Shown: piece after piece, positions 1 to 6,484 of the stretch
Layout of the letters: every line of letters begins with the position of its first letter
Numbering within the stretch: the first letter of the stretch is position 1
Assembly (NCBI GenBank): GCA_017452405.1
Contig: JAFTMM010000045.1
Coordinates: 1-10,181, forward strand
DNA from: Clostridia bacterium
Lineage (GTDB): Bacteria > Bacillota > Clostridia > Christensenellales > Pumilibacteraceae
Reading direction: 5' to 3'
DNA length: 10,181 nt
Translations under genes and position numbers: made by a program
Notes under the pieces: model-generated
Databases searched by the model: none
What the model was told of the DNA's origin: nothing
Seen by the model: the letters and a program-made list of their open reading frames with translations, nothing else

Positions 1-327
1 CTTGAAGGCGGTTCAAAGCTTCTCGAACAACCGGAATTTTCGAGTGTTAGTAAGGCTAAAGCTATGTTTAAGCTTTTGGAATCAAAAGAAAAGCTTGCGC
101 CCGTACTTGGAGGTGGAGAAGTAGGACTTACAATCAATATTTCTCCCGATAACGACTCGGATACTGAATGCGCTATAGTAACGGCTAATCTCGAGGCTAA
201 CGGCGTGAATATAGGAAAAGCCGGCGTTATAGGCCCACTTAGAATGAATTATCCCAAAATTATTTCCGTGCTTGATTATATCGGAAAAACCATAAACGAA
301 TTGCCCGTTGGCAAAAATAACAAATAA
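1..327 (+). CDS. hrcA: Heat-inducible transcription repressor HrcA, C-terminal part (5' end outside window)
   Basis: The frame is open from base 1 and encodes about 108 residues before TAA. HrcA represses class I heat-shock operons by binding the CIRCE operator and depends on GroEL for activity (established for the family). Seen here are the conserved C-terminal signatures: LLEQPEFSSV near the start, an acidic NISPDND stretch, and the closing GVIGPLRMNYPKIISVLDYI block, which matches the family's GxxGPxRMxYxxxI motif. The DNA-binding N-terminal winged helix lies upstream, outside the window, as would the promoter and any CIRCE element. The stop codon overlaps a possible upstream ATG for grpE, and grpE and dnaK follow directly, which is the classical Gram-positive hrcA-grpE-dnaK order. 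The only uncertainty is what is cut off upstream. Confidence 0.95.
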   Translation, partial: LEGGSKLLEQPEFSSVSKAKAMFKLLESKEKLAPVLGGGEVGLTINISPDNDSDTECAIVTANLEANGVNIGKAGVIGPLRMNYPKIISVLDYIGKTINELPVGKNNK

Positions 328-341
328 TGATTGGAGTAAAT

Positions 342-908
342 ATGGACGAAGAATTGGAAAACAATCTTGATTCAAACGAAGAACAAACGCAGGAGAATTG
401 TGACAAAGCGCGTATTGAAGAGCTTGAAAATGAAATTGCAGAGCTTGAAGAGGAGCTTGACGCGTTAACTGCGGAAAAAGAAAACGAGAACGCTAAACTT
501 AAAGATATTAACGGCATGTACGTTCGTTTGCAATCGGATTTTGATAATTACCGCAAGCGCACGAACGAACAGCTTAAAAAAACTAAAGACGAGGGCGTTG
601 CGGAAGCTATTACGAAAATTCTTCCCGTGCTTGACGTTATAAATCAAGCGTTACAAATGATTACCGACGACAAGGTTGCAGAAGGGGTAAGAATGATAGA
701 ACGTCAGCTTTTAAATGCCATGACAACGCTGGGAGTAAGCGAAATTCCCGCGCTTGGCAAAGACTTCAACCCCGACCTTCATAATGCAATGCTTCAAGTA
801 AAAGCGGAAAAGAAAGAAGATGAAGGCAAAATAATGGAGGTATTCCAAAAAGGATACCAAATGGGCGATAGGATTCTTCGCCATAGCGTAGTTAAAGTAG
901 CGCTTTAA
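342..908 (+). CDS. grpE: GrpE, nucleotide exchange factor of DnaK
   Basis: This encodes 188 residues from the ATG at 342. GrpE is a cytosolic dimer that releases ADP from DnaK and so drives substrate turnover. The N-terminus is very acidic (Glu/Asp-rich). It is followed by a long coiled coil at about residues 20-95 with the typical LQSDFDNYRKRT segment, then a four-helix part containing ILPVLDVINQAL. The C-terminal beta domain ends VFQKGYQMGDRILRHSVV, a near-canonical GrpE signature. I chose 342 because GGAG at 333-336 sits 5 bases upstream. An in-frame ATG at 327, overlapping the hrcA stop, would add five residues but has no comparable ribosome binding site. The gene lies between hrcA and dnaK in what is probably one transcript. 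Length is normal for the family. Confidence 0.95.
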   Translation: MDEELENNLDSNEEQTQENCDKARIEELENEIAELEEELDALTAEKENENAKLKDINGMYVRLQSDFDNYRKRTNEQLKKTKDEGVAEAITKILPVLDVINQALQMITDDKVAEGVRMIERQLLNAMTTLGVSEIPALGKDFNPDLHNAMLQVKAEKKEDEGKIMEVFQKGYQMGDRILRHSVVKVAL

Positions 909-960
909 AATTTAATCGTAAATTCAAAATTAATTAGTAAAATTTTCGGAGGATATATAA

Positions 961-2734
961 ATGGGTAAAATTATTGGTATTGACCTTGGTACTACCAACT
1001 CGTGCGTAGCCGTTCTTGAAGGCGGTGAGCCGACCGTTATTACCAACTCGGAGGGCGCAAGAACGACTCCTTCCGTCGTTGGTTTTTCCAAAGACGGAGA
1101 CCGTCTTGTAGGACAGGATGCAAAGCGTCAGGCTGTTGCAAACCCTGACAAAACCATAAGCTCTATCAAGAGAGATATGGGAACGAACAGAAAAGTAAAA
1201 ATTGATACTAACGACTATTCACCGCAGGAAATTTCCGCAATGATTCTTGCAAAGCTTAAAGCGGATGCGGAAGCGTATATTGGCGAACCTGTTAGTCAGG
1301 CAGTTATTACCGTACCCGCATATTTCACGGATGCACAGCGTCAAGCTACTAAAGACGCAGGTAGAATTGCCGGTCTTGAGGTTCTCAGAATTATCAACGA
1401 GCCTACTGCGGCGGCGCTTGCATACGGACTTGATAAGGGCGGTGACGATAATCACAAGATTTTCGTATTCGACCTCGGTGGCGGTACGTTCGATATTTCT
1501 ATTCTTGAAGTAGGTGATGGAGTATTTGAAGTAGTTGCGACAGCGGGTGATAACAAGCTCGGCGGTGACGACTTCGATCAGAAGATTATCGATTACCTGC
1601 TCGGTGAGTTTAAAAAAGAAAACGGTGTAGACCTCAAAAACGACAGAATGTCTATGCAAAGACTTAAAGAAGCTGCAGAAAAGGCAAAGATTGAGCTTTC
1701 TCAGCTTCAGAAGACTCTTATCAGCCTGCCTTTCCTTTCTTTCGGTCCTTCCGGTCCTATTAACTTTGAATGCGAACTTACGAGAAGCAAATTCGATGCG
1801 CTTACTTCCGATCTCGTTGACAGAACGATTAAGCTTTGCAAGCAAGCGTTGTCGGATGCAAGCATGACCGTTGGCGACGTACAGAAAGTAATTCTCGTCG
1901 GCGGATCGACCAGAATACCTGCCGTTCAGGAAGCCGTTAAAAACCTTACCGGTAAAGAACCGTTTAAAGGCATCAATCCTGACGAATGCGTTGCAATCGG
2001 CGCATCCATTCAGGGTGGCGTACTTGGTGGAGAAGTAAAGGACGTTCTTCTTCTTGACGTTACTCCGCTTTCGCTCGGTATCGAAACTATGGGTGGTATA
2101 TTCACTAAGATTATTGAAAGAAATACCACAATTCCTACCAAAAAAGTCTCAGATTTTCTCGACTGCTGCAGATAATCAGCCTTCCGTTGATATTCACGTA
2201 CTTCAGGGTGAAAGAGAGATGGCGGCGTATAACAAGACTATAGCTCGCTTCGAACTTGGTGGAATTCCGCCTGCACCCAGAGGTGTTCCTCAGATTGAAG
2301 TAACGTTCGATATTGATGCGAACGGTATCGTTCACGTGTCTGCTAAAGACAAGGGAACGGGTAAGGAACAAAGCGTTACTATTACCGCTTCGTCCAACCT
2401 TAGTGAAGAGCAAATTCAGGACGCTATTAAGGAAGCTGAGAAGTTTGCCGAAGAGGACGGAAAGAGAAAAGAACTTGTTGAAACCAAGAACAAGGCAGAC
2501 GCGCTTATCTTCTCGATCGAGAAATTCTTTAAAGAAAACGGAGATAAGGTAGATCCTGCCGAGAGAGAAGACCTTGAAAGAGAAATGGATAAGGTAAAGG
2601 AAGTTCTTAAGGGTGATGATGCGGAAGCTATCAGAAACGCTGTTGACGAACTTTCCAAGAAGTCTAACGACGTTTTCTCGAAGCTTTACCAGCAAGCATC
2701 TGCAGAAGGTCAGCCACAGGGTGACGCGCAATAA
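961..2734 (+). CDS. dnaK: Molecular chaperone DnaK (Hsp70), reading frame interrupted by a +1 shift near 2140-2146
   Basis: DnaK is the ATP-dependent Hsp70 that works with GrpE and DnaJ on unfolded cytosolic proteins. The start at 961 has GGAGG at 948-952, 8 bases upstream. The first frame (961-2175) holds IDLGTTNS (residues 7-14), NEPTAAALAYG, DLGGGTFD (171-178), VGGSTRIPAVQ (313-323) and the interdomain linker DVLLLDV (361-367). It then runs off after IPTKK into VSDFLDCCR and a stop. The second frame picks up exactly there (KKSQIFSTAADNQP) and continues through the substrate domain and helical lid to TAA at 2734. Removing one A from the A6 run gives about 590 residues. The segment SIKRDMGT lacks the insertion of Gram-negative DnaKs. 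The protein ends QPQGDAQ, without the acidic VVDAEF-like tail. A gene caller may report two pieces, 961-2175 and a second one ending at 2734. The frameshift may be a sequence error, a real mutation or recoding; I favour error. Confidence 0.93.
2140..2146 (+). other. Frameshift site in dnaK: A6G homopolymer with one extra A
   Basis: The bases AAAAAAG occupy 2140-2146. Upstream, the DnaK frame reads ACC AAA AAA GTC. The conserved protein requires ACC AAA AAG TCT CAG (T-K-K-S-Q), so one A is surplus. The site resembles the A-AAA-AAG heptamer known from -1 recoding, but the phase is wrong for it: restoring the chaperone frame needs a +1 (or -2) shift relative to the incoming frame. No stop codon or obvious downstream stem supports programmed +1 slippage. 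A homopolymer indel in the assembly, or RNA-polymerase slippage on the A-run, would each explain it. Confidence 0.85.
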
Positions 2735-2748
2735 TTAGTGAAGAAATT

Positions 2749-2780
2749 AAGGAAAGCCCGCTATTTATCGGGCTTTCCTT
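2749..2780 (+). terminator. Hairpin terminator after dnaK
   Basis: A perfect 12-bp stem pairs AAGGAAAGCCCG (2749-2760) with CGGGCTTTCCTT (2769-2780) around an 8-base loop. It begins 14 bases after the dnaK stop. The U-rich part is short (CTTTCCTT, then ACGATTTATT), so it may terminate only partly. Leaky termination would let the heat-shock transcript run into prmA, which starts only 10 bases after the hairpin and has no visible promoter of its own. Confidence 0.8.
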
Positions 2781-2790
2781 ACGATTTATT

Positions 2791-3699
2791 ATGAAATACA
2801 AACAAATTACCGTAAAAGTAAAACACGAAGAAGCAGACGTGGCTTCCTACGCGATAATAGAAGCAGGAAGTGAGGGAGCGTCGGTCGTTGACGGAACGGA
2901 CGTTAAGGAAGTCATTACGTCAAAATCAAATTGGGATTATTATGACAGTTCGCTTGATAATATTGATACGGCTTTTGCTTTTGTCACGGGCTGTTATAAC
3001 GAAGATTTTGACTCGATTGCGCTTTCCACGCTTTTAAACGAGTATCTCGGGAGAGAGGTAGAACTAAACGTAAGTTTATGCGATTCCGTCGATTGGGAAA
3101 ATGAGTGGAAGAAGTACTATAAATCAATGGACTTCGGTAAGATAGTTATCGTTCCTAAGTGGTTAAAGTACGACGGGGATAAATCAACCGTACTTATCGA
3201 TCCTGGCATGGCGTTTGGCACGGGAACGCATGAAACTACGGGCATGTGCCTTAAACTATTATCTTCACTTGAAGATATGGAAAATAAAACAGTACTTGAC
3301 GTAGGTTGCGGAAGTGGAATACTCGGAATTTCTGCTCTCAAAATGGGCGCAAAAGATTGCGCGTTAATCGACATAGATCCGCAAGCAGTCAGCGCAACCA
3401 AGTCTAATTTGGAGCTGAACGGTCTTTTTGCTACCGTGCTTGAAGGGGATCTTGCCGAGAAATATCACGGAAGCGCAGACGTAGTGCTTGCTAATTTGAC
3501 CGCTGATATATTACTTAGACTAAGAGAATCTCTTCCCGGTGTTACACACGCAGGCAGTCTTATCATTATGAGCGGTATCATTAACGCGCGAATTGACGAC
3601 GTTCTTAACGGCTTTATTAACGATGGAAAAGGAGAATTTTCGCTTGTAAATTCACTTCGCGAGGGCGAGTGGCAGGCGATAATGATTAAAAAGAATTGA
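2791..3699 (+). CDS. prmA: Ribosomal protein L11 methyltransferase PrmA
   Basis: This encodes 302 residues, close to the usual 300-315. PrmA uses S-adenosylmethionine to trimethylate amino groups of ribosomal protein L11. The N-terminal substrate-binding domain begins MKYKQITVKV and contains the family's AIIEAGSEG segment. The catalytic half has DPGMAFGTGTHETT (137-150), the SAM-binding VLDVGCGSGILG (168-179), the acidic IDIDPQAV (193-200) and the motif IV region ANLTADIL (234-241). The start at 2791 fits family N-termini, yet there is no Shine-Dalgarno: only ACGATTTATT lies between the dnaK terminator stem and the ATG. The gene sits where dnaJ-prmA would be expected, but dnaJ is absent. The stop overlaps the rsmE start. 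Confidence 0.95.
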   Translation: MKYKQITVKVKHEEADVASYAIIEAGSEGASVVDGTDVKEVITSKSNWDYYDSSLDNIDTAFAFVTGCYNEDFDSIALSTLLNEYLGREVELNVSLCDSVDWENEWKKYYKSMDFGKIVIVPKWLKYDGDKSTVLIDPGMAFGTGTHETTGMCLKLLSSLEDMENKTVLDVGCGSGILGISALKMGAKDCALIDIDPQAVSATKSNLELNGLFATVLEGDLAEKYHGSADVVLANLTADILLRLRESLPGVTHAGSLIIMSGIINARIDDVLNGFINDGKGEFSLVNSLREGEWQAIMIKKN

Positions 3700-4412
3700 G
3701 AAGATTTTTCGTTGAAAAAATAGAAAAACCGAGTTTGAACGTCTACGGCAACGAACGCAAACATCTTGCCGACGTTTTGCGCGCACGAGTAGGAGACAAA
3801 GTAATTCTTTGTCCGAACGACGGAAACGACTATGTTTATAAGATAGTTGGTTTTGACAAAAACTCCGTTAGCCTTAATTACGTTTCGGAAAATAAGAATG
3901 AGACTGAGCCCGAATTAATGCTTACTGTATTTGCCTCCCTTCTCAAAGGAGATAAGACTGAACTTGTAGTACAGAAATTAACAGAGCTTGGTGTTAAACG
4001 TATAACTCCATTTATAAGTGATTATACGGTTCAGAAATCAAAGAAAAACGAGCGGTTAAAAAGATCTGCTCACGAAGCTTCAAAGCAATGTGGTAGAGCA
4101 ATTATTCCCGAAGTTACCGAAATAGTAAGTTTTGATCAAATGCTCAAAACGTTAGACAAATACGACACCGTTGTTTTTGCTTACGAAGACGCTTATACGA
4201 GCGGAAAAAGACTGTCGGACGTTATAAAGGGCAATGAGAAAACCATAGCTCTTGTCGTTGGACCTGAAGGTGGATTTTCCGAAAGGGAGGTCAACGCATT
4301 GACACTTGCAGGCTATGAGCCAGTTACGCTTGGCAAAAGAATTTTAAGAGCGGAAACGGCTTCGATTGCAGGTGCATCCGTCATAATGTGTCTAGCAGGG
4401 GAATGGTCATGA
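3696..4412 (+). CDS. rsmE: 16S rRNA (uracil-1498-N3)-methyltransferase RsmE
   Basis: This encodes 238 residues. RsmE methylates N3 of U1498 in the decoding centre of 16S rRNA, using SAM and a SPOUT (knotted) fold. The start is TTG at 3696, overlapping the prmA stop by four bases (TTGA); it gives MRRFFVE, which matches family N-termini, and translation is probably coupled because no strong ribosome binding site is present. The N-terminal PUA-like part includes the KHLADVLRARVGD segment (23-34). The SPOUT part shows QKLTELGV (93-100), EASKQCGR (127-134), GPEGGFSEREV (189-199) and LGKRILRAETA (212-222), the last two being the SAM-site knot motifs. The 3' end overlaps mtaB by ATGA. The prmA-rsmE-mtaB order is common in Bacillota. 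Confidence 0.95.
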   Translation: MRRFFVEKIEKPSLNVYGNERKHLADVLRARVGDKVILCPNDGNDYVYKIVGFDKNSVSLNYVSENKNETEPELMLTVFASLLKGDKTELVVQKLTELGVKRITPFISDYTVQKSKKNERLKRSAHEASKQCGRAIIPEVTEIVSFDQMLKTLDKYDTVVFAYEDAYTSGKRLSDVIKGNEKTIALVVGPEGGFSEREVNALTLAGYEPVTLGKRILRAETASIAGASVIMCLAGEWS

Positions 4413-5647
4413 AAATCTGCGTATTAACGCTAGGCTGTAAGGTAAACGAATGTGAAAGCCGATCTCTTATAACGACTTTAAGAGAAAAAGGGCATGACGT
4501 AACGGAAGAGCTTGTTAGCGCAGACTGCTACGTAATTAATACGTGTTCTGTAACCGGAGAAGCTGACAGAAAGAGCAGACAGACAGTAGGAAAGGCTATT
4601 AAGGCAAATCCTGAAGCAAAAATTTACGTTTGCGGTTGTAGCAGTCAGCGCGATTCATCAGCATATGAAAAACACGAAAACGTAGTATTCATAACGGGAA
4701 ATGGCACAAAATCGGATATTATTCAGTATGTTATGTCTGATATAGTACCTAAAAAGAAAGATTTTACGCGCGATATACCTAAGCATTTCGAGTATCTTGC
4801 CGTTCCTGCTCACGAAAAAACGAGGGATTATATTAAGGTACAGGACGGTTGCAATAATTTCTGCTCATACTGCATTATCCCTTACGTCAGAGGTAGATCA
4901 CGGTCGCGCGATATTGACGACGTAATAAGAGAGGCAACGATTTCTGCAAATAGAACTAAAGAAATCGTTTTGACAGGAATAGACGTTTCTTCGTACGGTA
5001 AAGACGTTGGAAGCTCTTTAAAAGAACTTGCAGAACGTATGGCAACTATTCCGGTTATAAAAAGAATTAGTTCTTTCGAGTGCACGGTTATTGACGACGA
5101 ACTTTTATCTACGTTGAAGTCAGCCGGTTTTTGCGACCACTTTCATTTGTCCTTGCAGTCGGGAAGTGATAAGATTTTAAAGAAAATGAATCGTCACTAT
5201 ACAACTGAAGAGTATATGGATAAAGTAAAATTAATTCGCAAGCATTTTCCTAACGCAGGAATAACCACGGACGTAATTACAGGATTCCCTACGGAGACCG
5301 AAGAAGATTTTTCAGATACTTATGAATTTATTAAAAACGTCGGTTTTTCGGATATGCACGTGTTTCCGTATAGTGAAAGAAAGGGAACGAAAGCTACGAA
5401 CTTTCCTCAGTTGCGGATGGACGAGCGTAGAAGACGCGCGCGCGTGCTTGGTGTGCTGAAAGAAGAATCTAAATCGAATTTTCTAAAAAAACAAATCGGG
5501 CAGACTCTTTCCGTATACTATGAAGAGGATATGGCCGGATTGTCCGTAGGATATGCGGAAAATTACGTGCGGGTATATGGCAACGGAAAACCCGGTGAAA
5601 TAGAGAAAAAAACTATTAGCGAGATTTATAAAGAAGGAGTAAAATAA
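4409..5647 (+). CDS. mtaB: tRNA t6A37 methylthiotransferase MtaB (radical SAM)
   Basis: This encodes 412 residues. MtaB adds a methylthio group to t6A at position 37 of ANN-decoding tRNAs, giving ms2t6A, and uses two 4Fe-4S clusters. The N-terminal cluster cysteines are visible in LGCKVNECES (C10), NTCSVTGEAD (C46) and CGCSSQ (C77). The radical-SAM cysteines are C148, C152 and C155 in KVQDGCNNFCSYC, followed by IIPYVRGRSRSR. Later come HLSLQSGSD and DVITGFPTETEEDF, and the last 50 or so residues look like a short TRAM RNA-binding domain. I chose ATG 4409 because AGGGGA at 4397-4402 lies 6 bases upstream and the protein then begins MKICVLTLGCKVN. A GTG at 4388 would add seven unlikely residues. 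MtaB is preferred over MiaB because of the length and the prmA-rsmE context. Confidence 0.93.
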   Translation: MKICVLTLGCKVNECESRSLITTLREKGHDVTEELVSADCYVINTCSVTGEADRKSRQTVGKAIKANPEAKIYVCGCSSQRDSSAYEKHENVVFITGNGTKSDIIQYVMSDIVPKKKDFTRDIPKHFEYLAVPAHEKTRDYIKVQDGCNNFCSYCIIPYVRGRSRSRDIDDVIREATISANRTKEIVLTGIDVSSYGKDVGSSLKELAERMATIPVIKRISSFECTVIDDELLSTLKSAGFCDHFHLSLQSGSDKILKKMNRHYTTEEYMDKVKLIRKHFPNAGITTDVITGFPTETEEDFSDTYEFIKNVGFSDMHVFPYSERKGTKATNFPQLRMDERRRRARVLGVLKEESKSNFLKKQIGQTLSVYYEEDMAGLSVGYAENYVRVYGNGKPGEIEKKTISEIYKEGVK

Positions 5648-5648
5648 T

Positions 5649-5996
5649 ATGAGCTGTGTATTTTGCAAAATCTTGAAGGGCGAGATACCGTCCGAAAAAC
5701 TTTATGAAGACGAAGATATGTTCATTATCAGGGATATCGATCCCAAAGCTGAAAAGCACTATTTAATGATTCCTAAGCGTCATTATAAATTGATTGCAGA
5801 TATGACCAAAGAGGACGGACTTGCTTTTCAGCGCGCAATAAGAAAAATTCCTACACTCACCGAAAATCTTGGTCTTCAAAGCGGTTATAGACTTGTGATT
5901 AATCAGGGTGATGATGCAGGACAGACTGTATTTCATCTTCACGTTCACATTTTAGCAGGACAACCGCTTGACTTTCCCGATTTAAGAAAAAAATAA
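5649..5996 (+). CDS. hinT: HIT-family purine nucleoside phosphoramidase (HinT-type)
   Basis: This encodes 115 residues, typical for bacterial HinT. These small cytosolic dimers hydrolyse adenosine phosphoramidates and aminoacyl-adenylates; the physiological substrate is usually unclear. The N-terminal CVFCKILKGEIPSE carries the CxxC seen in many Bacillota members. The middle has the HYLMIPKRHY strand, and the C-terminal half has GYRLVINQGDDAGQTVFH followed by the histidine triad H96-x-H98-x-H100 (HLHVHIL), with the third histidine being the usual nucleophile. Usual family members read LGGRPL after the triad; here it is LAGQPL, a mild variation. AAGGAG at 5634-5639 lies 9 bases upstream. The gene begins one base after the mtaB stop codon, so it is probably the last gene of the prmA-rsmE-mtaB transcript. 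No strong terminator follows. Confidence 0.93.
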   Translation: MSCVFCKILKGEIPSEKLYEDEDMFIIRDIDPKAEKHYLMIPKRHYKLIADMTKEDGLAFQRAIRKIPTLTENLGLQSGYRLVINQGDDAGQTVFHLHVHILAGQPLDFPDLRKK

Positions 5997-6015
5997 GAAA
6001 ATTAAAGTTTAATTC

Positions 6016-6044
6016 TTGACAAAGGGATTAAAAAATGATAGAAT
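6016..6044 (+). promoter_or_regulatory. Promoter of rpsU (sigma-A type with extended -10)
   Basis: A perfect -35 TTGACA (6016-6021) is separated by 17 bases from a -10 TAGAAT (6039-6044), which is preceded by TGA (6036-6038) as an extended -10. Transcription should start near 6051. Directly upstream of the -35 lies a 15-base AT-rich palindrome (6000-6014, AATTAAAGTTTAATT), which could act as an UP-like element or operator. This is a strong constitutive promoter, as expected for a ribosomal protein gene. Confidence 0.85.
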
Positions 6045-6052
6045 GCTTGAGT

Positions 6053-6096
6053 CAGTTGAAAAACTGTCAAATTTGACCCTTATGGGAAAGGTGGTG
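6053..6096 (+). promoter_or_regulatory. Structured 5' leader of rpsU with possible Shine-Dalgarno masking
   Basis: Three abutting small inverted repeats fill the leader. CAGTT-GAAA-AACTG (6053-6066) forms a 5-bp stem with a GNRA tetraloop. GTCAAATTTGAC (6066-6077) is a perfect 12-base palindrome. CCC-TTAT-GGG is at 6077-6086. Alternatively CCTT (6078-6081) can pair with AAGG (6088-6091) inside the ribosome binding site AAGGTGGTG (6088-6096), which matches the extended Shine-Dalgarno consensus at 8 of 9 bases. Regulation by S21 or another factor is inference; the pairing could also be chance in so short a leader. Confidence 0.4.
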
Positions 6097-6102
6097 TAAA
6101 CC

Positions 6103-6282
6103 GTGTCCGTAGTTAAAGTCGGTGAAAACGAATCGCTTGAAAGCGCTCTTAAGCGTTTTAAGAGAAAGTGCCAGAAAGATAACATTCTCGGCGATATGCG
6201 TAAAAAAGAATTCTACGAAAAGCCTTCCGTAAGAAGAAAGAAAAAGTCCGAAGCTGCTCGCAAGCGCGGAAATAAGGGTTAA
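6103..6282 (+). CDS. rpsU: 30S ribosomal protein S21
   Basis: This encodes 59 residues, the usual S21 length. S21 is a small basic protein of the 30S subunit near the anti-Shine-Dalgarno end of 16S rRNA and helps mRNA recognition. The protein starts MSVVKVGENESLESALKRFK, continues with RKCQKDNILGDMRKKEFYEK, and ends in a lysine/arginine-rich tail (RRKKKSEAARKRGNKG); all are strong S21 hallmarks. It uses a GTG start 6 bases after the near-consensus AAGGTGGTG. It has its own extended -10 promoter and a strong terminator, so it appears monocistronic. In many Bacillota a yqeY-like gene follows rpsU, but none does here. Confidence 0.97.
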   Translation: MSVVKVGENESLESALKRFKRKCQKDNILGDMRKKEFYEKPSVRRKKKSEAARKRGNKG

Positions 6283-6299
6283 TTTTTACCTTGTAATTC

Positions 6300-6332
6300 A
6301 TAGCTCCCGATATTTCGGGGGCTATATTTTTT
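6300..6332 (+). terminator. Rho-independent terminator of rpsU
   Basis: ATAGCTCCCGA (6300-6310) pairs with TCGGGGGCTAT (6315-6325) as an 11-bp stem with a single T-G wobble and a 4-base loop. It is followed by A and six Ts (6327-6332), then ATTTAAGG. It begins 17 bases after the rpsU stop and has the textbook form. Confidence 0.93.
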
Positions 6333-6348
6333 ATTTAAGGTTTTAGAC

Positions 6349-6445
6349 TTTGTCGAAATTTCTCATTTTATATCCTTGAATTGCGCTTATTCGCTCTAAA
6401 TTTGCAAAACAATAGCGGGTTTTGTCGAATACCGTACAAATTTCT
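6349..6445 (+). repeat. Split direct repeat upstream of the unknown charged-protein gene
   Basis: TTTGTCGAAATTTCTC occurs once contiguously at 6349-6364. The same two halves recur apart: TTTGTCGAA at 6421-6429 and AAATTTCTC at 6437-6445, with seven bases between them. The first halves are 72 bases apart, about seven helical turns. The second copy lies just where a -35 element would be for the promoter at 6453-6461. The stretch 6283-6484 holds otherwise only the rpsU terminator and this promoter; I see no gene in it. A role as regulator binding sites is inference. Confidence 0.4.
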
Positions 6446-6452
6446 CGCGAAA

Positions 6453-6461
6453 TGATATAAT
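6453..6461 (+). promoter_or_regulatory. Extended -10 promoter of the unknown charged-protein gene
   Basis: TGA-TATAAT (6453-6461) is a perfect extended -10. No good -35 is present at the right distance (CGTACA at 6432-6437 is the closest, with an 18-base spacer), so the promoter relies on the extended -10 or on an activator. Transcription should start near 6468, giving a leader of about 17 bases that contains AGGAGG (6472-6477), 7 bases from the ATG at 6485. Confidence 0.75.
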
Positions 6462-6484
6462 GCAAAAAAACAGGAGGCTCGATT

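Noticed and set aside
43..51. GAGTGTTAG resembling one arm of a CIRCE operator
   Set aside because: It is inside the hrcA coding sequence, has no matching TTAGCACTC arm nine bases upstream, and the bases are explained by conserved HrcA codons.
909..960. AT-rich inverted repeats between grpE and dnaK as a separate promoter or processing site
   Set aside because: Short AT-only repeats are expected by chance here, and no -35/-10 pair of convincing quality is present; dnaK is explained by operon transcription.
1219..1845. Long (208-codon) minus-strand reading frame opposite dnaK
   Set aside because: Long antisense frames opposite hsp70 genes are a known codon-usage artefact. The translation is Arg/Lys/Phe-rich with no family features, and the sense strand is clearly DnaK.
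2140..2146. Programmed -1 frameshifting at A-AAA-AAG as in dnaX
   Set aside because: Relative to the incoming dnaK frame, a -1 shift would not reach the chaperone continuation; a +1 shift is required.
4388..4408. Upstream GTG start for mtaB adding seven residues
   Set aside because: ATG 4409 has a well-spaced AGGGGA and gives the conserved MKICVLTLGC N-terminus.
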